Shown: piece by piece, positions 60,738 to 64,000 of the stretch
How positions within the stretch are numbered: position 1 is the first letter of the stretch
How the letters are laid out: each line of letters starts with the position of its first letter
Assembly: GCA_031291725.1 (NCBI GenBank)
Contig: JARLIM010000021.1
Span: 186,001-250,000 of the forward strand
DNA: 64,000 nucleotides
Reading direction: 5' to 3'
Origin: Acetobacteraceae bacterium
GTDB lineage: Bacteria > Pseudomonadota > Alphaproteobacteria > Acetobacterales > Acetobacteraceae
Notes under the pieces: generated by a model
Databases searched by the model: none
What the model saw: only the letters and a program-made list of their open reading frames with translations
What the model was told of the DNA's origin: nothing
Made by a program: the position numbers and the translations under genes

Positions 60738-61577
60738 TCAGTGCCCGCCCTTCTTCGCCCGCGTGACGATTTGGGTGGGATTGACAAACCGCAATGCCAG
60801 CAACAGCCAGGCCAGCGTGGTGACCATGTAGATCACCGCCATCGCATCCACCGACTGCCCCGCCCGCACGCCGGCAGCGAAGACGGCGTAATACAGCGCC
60901 ACCACCAAGGTCTGGTTTTCCGGCCCGGCGGTGAGGAATGTCAGTTCGAACATCGCAATCGTGCGCACCAGCACCAGCAGCAGCGCCGCCAGGATGCCCG
61001 GTGTCAGCAGCGGCACCAGTACGTTGGTGAACATGCGGAACGTGCCAGCACCAAACACGCGGGCGGCCTGCTCCACGCGCGGGTCGATCTGCTGGATGAA
61101 CGGGATCATCACCAGGATCACGAACGGCACTGTCGGCACCAGATTGGCCAGGATCACGCCCGAGGCCGAGCCTGCCAGACCTGCCTTGTAGAGCACGGTT
61201 GCCAGTGGAATGCCGAAGGTGATCGGCGGCACCAGCATCGGCAGCAGGAACAGCAGCATGACGAATTTCTTGCCCGGAAACTCCCGTCGCGCCATCGCAT
61301 AGGCCGCCGGTACCCCGATCAGGCCGGAGAGCAGCACAACGGCCCCCACCACTTCGAAGGTCGCCATCAGAATGTCGGGCAGCTGGAACTCCTCCCAGGC
61401 CGACAGATACCATTTCACGGTGAAGCCCACCGGCAGCCAGGTGGTGAACCAGCGGGTGGAGAACGAGTTCACCACCACGGTTGCGATCAGCGCCAAGAGA
61501 TTGACGATGAAAAAGCCCACCAGCAACCACACGGCCCAGACCCAAAGTCGGCTGGCAACAGATTCTGTGCGGATCAT
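60738..61577 (-). CDS. ABC transporter permease (PotC-type)
   Basis: A 279-residue integral membrane permease of the binding-protein-dependent type. Seen: six hydrophobic helices, N-terminal WVWAVWLLVGFFIVNLLALIATVVVNSF, and the EAA loop EQAARVFGAGTFRMFTNVLVPLLTPG that contacts the ATPase. It is the last gene of a four-gene importer (binding protein, ATPase, two permeases) and starts 4 bp after the other permease. Substrate of PotABCD-like systems can be polyamines, 2-aminoethylphosphonate, iron or others; not determined here. Confidence 0.9.
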   Translation of the reverse strand: MIRTESVASRLWVWAVWLLVGFFIVNLLALIATVVVNSFSTRWFTTWLPVGFTVKWYLSAWEEFQLPDILMATFEVVGAVVLLSGLIGVPAAYAMARREFPGKKFVMLLFLLPMLVPPITFGIPLATVLYKAGLAGSASGVILANLVPTVPFVILVMIPFIQQIDPRVEQAARVFGAGTFRMFTNVLVPLLTPGILAALLLVLVRTIAMFELTFLTAGPENQTLVVALYYAVFAAGVRAGQSVDAMAVIYMVTTLAWLLLALRFVNPTQIVTRAKKGGH

Positions 61578-61581
61578 TGTC

Positions 61582-62448
61582 TCACCCTTTCCCGCCGCCG
61601 GCCGGACCGCTGTAGAACAGCGATTGCAGCCCCAGCAGCAGCGCCACGATGCCCACCTGAACGGCGGCCATGATCATCGCGATCGCCGATGCCATTGAAT
61701 AATCATATTCCTCGAACGCCGCCGTGTAGGCCGCAACCGAGATCACCCGCGTGATGCCGGCAGGCGCGCCCAGCAACACCGCCGATGGGAACACCGAGAA
61801 TGCCTGCACGAAGGACAGGCAGAAGGTGATCATCAGCCCCGGCAGCAGCAGCGGCATCAGGATGTGGCGGAAGCGATCCCATCCCCGCGCCCCCAACATC
61901 GCCCCCGCCTGCTCCAGCGCCGGATCGATGCCGGTGACGTAGGACAGCGTGAGCAGGAAGGTGAACGGGAAGCCGGTGATCACCAGCGACAGGAACACGC
62001 CCCAGTAATTATGGATCAGATGCAGCGGCTCGCTGACCAGGTGGAATTCCATCAGGAACCGGTTCAGCCAGCCGCGCGGGCCGAAATAGTTCAGCATCCC
62101 CTCGGCCACCAGCACGGTGCCCAGCGTGATGGGGATGACCAGAATGGTGGTCAGCAATTTCGGCTTGAGCATCAACCGCACCCGCAGCGCCACCGGCACC
62201 GAACAGGCAAGGTTCATGATCGTCACCGGCACGGCGACCAGCAGGGTCTTGCCGATGGTGTCGTAGAGGAACGGGTCAGAGAAGAACTTGGCATAATTGC
62301 CCAGCCACCATCCGCCGTCCTTGGGCGCGAAGGAGAGGAACAACCCGTAGAGAAACGGGTAGATGAACAGGGCGATCACGAAGAACACCGCCGGCAATAG
62401 CAGCAGCGTGACCCCGTCGAACCCCTTGCGTGCCAGGGCGCCCTTCAT
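61582..62448 (-). CDS. ABC transporter permease (PotB-type)
   Basis: A 288-residue permease. Seen: LLPAVFFVIALFIYPFLYGLFLSF, central helices, and the EAA loop EQAGAMLGARGWDRFRHILMPLLLPG. Paired with the PotC-type permease, overlapping the ATPase gene by 4 bp (start codon within the ATPase stop region). Both permeases are needed for a heterodimeric channel. Confidence 0.9.
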   Translation of the reverse strand: MKGALARKGFDGVTLLLLPAVFFVIALFIYPFLYGLFLSFAPKDGGWWLGNYAKFFSDPFLYDTIGKTLLVAVPVTIMNLACSVPVALRVRLMLKPKLLTTILVIPITLGTVLVAEGMLNYFGPRGWLNRFLMEFHLVSEPLHLIHNYWGVFLSLVITGFPFTFLLTLSYVTGIDPALEQAGAMLGARGWDRFRHILMPLLLPGLMITFCLSFVQAFSVFPSAVLLGAPAGITRVISVAAYTAAFEEYDYSMASAIAMIMAAVQVGIVALLLGLQSLFYSGPAGGGKG

Positions 62449-63491
62449 GCGGCGTACACCAGAATGCGGTGCGGCTCCGCAGAGAGGCGAATGGCCTCGC
62501 CTTGGCTGACCGAGACCTCGGAGCGGAAATACAGCTCAGTGCCATCCTGCGTGAGCGCCACGCCGAAGAAATCGCGACCGCGATATTCCGCCGTCTGCAC
62601 GATGGCCGAAATCGGGCCATCGGCGGTCACGGACAGATCCTCCGGCCGAATGGCGGCCAACGCATCGCCACTGGCGACGATATCGACCGAGGTGCCCCAT
62701 AGTTTCGCGCCGCCGATGGTCACTTCAAGGTGTTCACCCAAAATGGCGGCGGTTTTGACGATGTTGCGATAGCCCATGAACTCCGCCACATCGGAATGCG
62801 CCGGGCGGCCATAAAGTTCGGCGGGCGTGCCGATCTGGCGCGTCTGACCGTCGCGCAGCACCACGATGCGATCGGCCAGCGACAATGCTTCGTCCTGGTC
62901 ATGCGTGACGTAGATCGTCGCACAGCCAAGCGAGGCATGGATGCGACGGATTTCGGCGCGCATCTCCAGACGCAGTTTGGCGTCCAGATTCGACAACGGC
63001 TCATCCATCAGCACCAAAGGCGGCTCGACAACGATGGCGCGGGCGATGGCGACGCGCTGCTGTTGGCCGCCCGAAAGCTGCCCCGGCAGTTTGTCGCCCT
63101 GGTTGGTGAGGCGCACAAGGCGCATCGCCTCCTCAACCCGCCGCGCAATCTCGTCCTTCGGCCGGTTCTGCATGCGCAGACCGAAGCCGATATTCTTGCG
63201 AACCGTCATATGCGGAAACAAGGCGTAGTTCTGGAACACCATCCCGAAGCCGCGCCCTTCCGGCCCGAGGGTGTCGATGCGCTTATCGTCCAGCCAGATC
63301 GCCCCCGATGACAGCGGGAGCAGCCCGGCCAGACAATTCAGCGCAGTGGATTTACCACAGCCCGACGGCCCGAGCAGGGCGATGAACTCGCCCCGCTCGA
63401 CGTTGAGTGTGATGCCCTTCAATGCGTTGAGCGAACCGAAGTCGCGGCTCATCGCATCCAGACGCAGCGCCTTGAAATTCCGCAAGCTCAT
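62445..63491 (-). CDS. ABC transporter ATPase (PotA/UgpC-type)
   Basis: A 348-residue ATPase with a C-terminal regulatory region. Seen: Walker A LGPSGCGKSTALNCLAG, Q-loop QNYALFPHMTVRKNIGFGL, signature LPGQLSGGQQQRVAIARAI, Walker B PLVLMDEPLSNLDAKLR, H-loop THDQDEALSLAD, then a TOBE-type C-terminal domain (AIRPEDLSVTADG, VQTAEYRGRDFFGVAL). This architecture is that of carbohydrate/polyamine/iron importers. Cotranscribed with both permeases and the binding protein; 5 bp from the latter's stop codon. Confidence 0.93.
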   Translation of the reverse strand: MSLRNFKALRLDAMSRDFGSLNALKGITLNVERGEFIALLGPSGCGKSTALNCLAGLLPLSSGAIWLDDKRIDTLGPEGRGFGMVFQNYALFPHMTVRKNIGFGLRMQNRPKDEIARRVEEAMRLVRLTNQGDKLPGQLSGGQQQRVAIARAIVVEPPLVLMDEPLSNLDAKLRLEMRAEIRRIHASLGCATIYVTHDQDEALSLADRIVVLRDGQTRQIGTPAELYGRPAHSDVAEFMGYRNIVKTAAILGEHLEVTIGGAKLWGTSVDIVASGDALAAIRPEDLSVTADGPISAIVQTAEYRGRDFFGVALTQDGTELYFRSEVSVSQGEAIRLSAEPHRILVYAA

Positions 63492-63496
63492 GATGA

Positions 63497-64000
63497 TTAC
63501 TTACCCACCTTGGCGCCGACCTGCTGGTCCCAGCGCTGGAATGCATAGACCATCGGTTCAGCGTCCAGCGGCAGTTCGATGGGGTTGTCGGCGATGAGCT
63601 TGGCGTATTCCGGACGGCCATACTCGGCGATCACGTCCCGGCTCTCTTTCGGAGCCTGATCGATCGTCACACCTGCGCGGGCCGGACCCGGATAGAAATA
63701 GCCCTTGTCGAACGTATAAGCCTGGGCGGCCGGCTGCATCATGTAGGTGACCAGTTCCAGCACCAGCGCCAGCTTGTCGGCGGTCAGGCCCTTGGGCACG
63801 CACATGAAGTGGCTGTCGCCGATCCAGTGGAAGCCCTTGATCGGCTGGATCTTGGCTTCCTTCGGCACGGTGCCGAGAGCGCGCGGGTTGATATCCCAGC
63901 CGACATGCGAGGCGATGATGGAGCGCGTGCCTTCGGCAAGTTCCTTCATCGTGGCACCGGTGCCGGTGGGGTAGTATTCGATATACTTGCCGAGCTCTTC
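63497..64000 (-). CDS. ABC transporter substrate-binding protein, N-terminus beyond window
   Basis: The C-terminal 167 residues of a periplasmic solute-binding protein; the frame stays open to base 64000, so the signal peptide and first domain are missing. Seen: GTGATMKELAEGTRSIIASHVGWDINPRALG, KIQPIKGFHWIGDSHFMCVPKGLTADKLALVLELVTYMMQPAAQAYTFDKGYFYPGPA, and ESRDVIAEYGRPEYAKLIADNPIELPLDAEPMVYAF. This is the family-1/PotD-like fold. It heads the operon with the ATPase and two permeases. Ligand unknown. Confidence 0.85.
   Translation of the reverse strand, partial: EELGKYIEYYPTGTGATMKELAEGTRSIIASHVGWDINPRALGTVPKEAKIQPIKGFHWIGDSHFMCVPKGLTADKLALVLELVTYMMQPAAQAYTFDKGYFYPGPARAGVTIDQAPKESRDVIAEYGRPEYAKLIADNPIELPLDAEPMVYAFQRWDQQVGAKVGK

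Noticed and set aside
60304-61545. 413-codon minus-strand frame overlapping the small membrane gene and the permease
   Set aside because: The permease frame 60738-61577 has the EAA loop and helices; the alternative is Gly/Arg-rich with no motif.
60738-64000. Naming the ABC importer as an iron(III) transporter linked to the Cyc2-like cluster
   Set aside because: It is on the opposite strand, separated by a palindrome, and its sequence fits PotABCD-type systems; ligand cannot be decided.
1-64000. tRNA or rRNA genes
   Set aside because: I scanned the gaps by eye and saw no cloverleaf with a TTCGANNC arm and no rRNA-like sequence; a tRNA search program would settle it.

Overview
The window is GC-rich (roughly 60-65% by eye), densely packed bacterial chromosome with no rRNA, tRNA, CRISPR array, phage or transposase gene that I can see. 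Conserved gene orders (fabD-fabG-acpP-fabF-mltG; uvrC, pgsA, moaD, moaE; radA-cvpA-purF; a PetP/PetR-type regulator pair) point to an alphaproteobacterium. Gene content and codon style suggest the Acetobacteraceae/Rhodospirillales side, but that placement is inference.

Layout: 1-2489 exopolyphosphatase end and two pteridine/folate genes; 2490-2771 an AT-rich gap with a perfect DnaA box; 2772-7492 uvrC, a secreted beta-helix protein, pgsA, a lipoprotein and moaDE; 7487-11562 DUF2177, ilvE and a MarR/response-regulator/histidine-kinase unit; 11638-15796 hflK-hflC fused by overlaps to an unusual Nramp-like transporter and a TerC protein; 15807-19572 malonyl-CoA decarboxylase with a transketolase/E1-like enzyme; 19711-20340 an orphan ParA; 20344-27614 a long minus-strand run mlaE-mlaF-panC-hypothetical-radA-cvpA-purF-SDR; 27783-31910 clpA and glpD; 32020-36453 the fatty-acid synthesis cluster and mltG; 36568-46317 an orphan gene, bcp, glnE, a giant AsmA/YhdP-like protein, a HAD enzyme, a 125-bp tandem repeat and nnr.

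47000-57100 is catabolic. A FadR-type regulator faces lutABC plus lactate permease (lactate oxidation). A MarR regulator faces a crotonase, a feruloyl-CoA synthase-like ligase, an SDR and a periplasmic binding protein (probable hydroxycinnamate use). In both gaps I can see a palindromic operator candidate placed at or next to a promoter.

57272-60681 is the most interesting part. Five co-directional genes encode an outer-membrane fused cytochrome-porin with a Cyc2-like N-terminus, a secreted hemerythrin-like protein, a periplasmic class I cytochrome c, a four-helix membrane protein with candidate heme histidines, and a small three-helix membrane protein. Together they look like an electron path across the whole envelope (outer membrane, periplasm, inner membrane). 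The final 3.2 kb is a minus-strand PotABCD-type ABC importer cut by the window edge.
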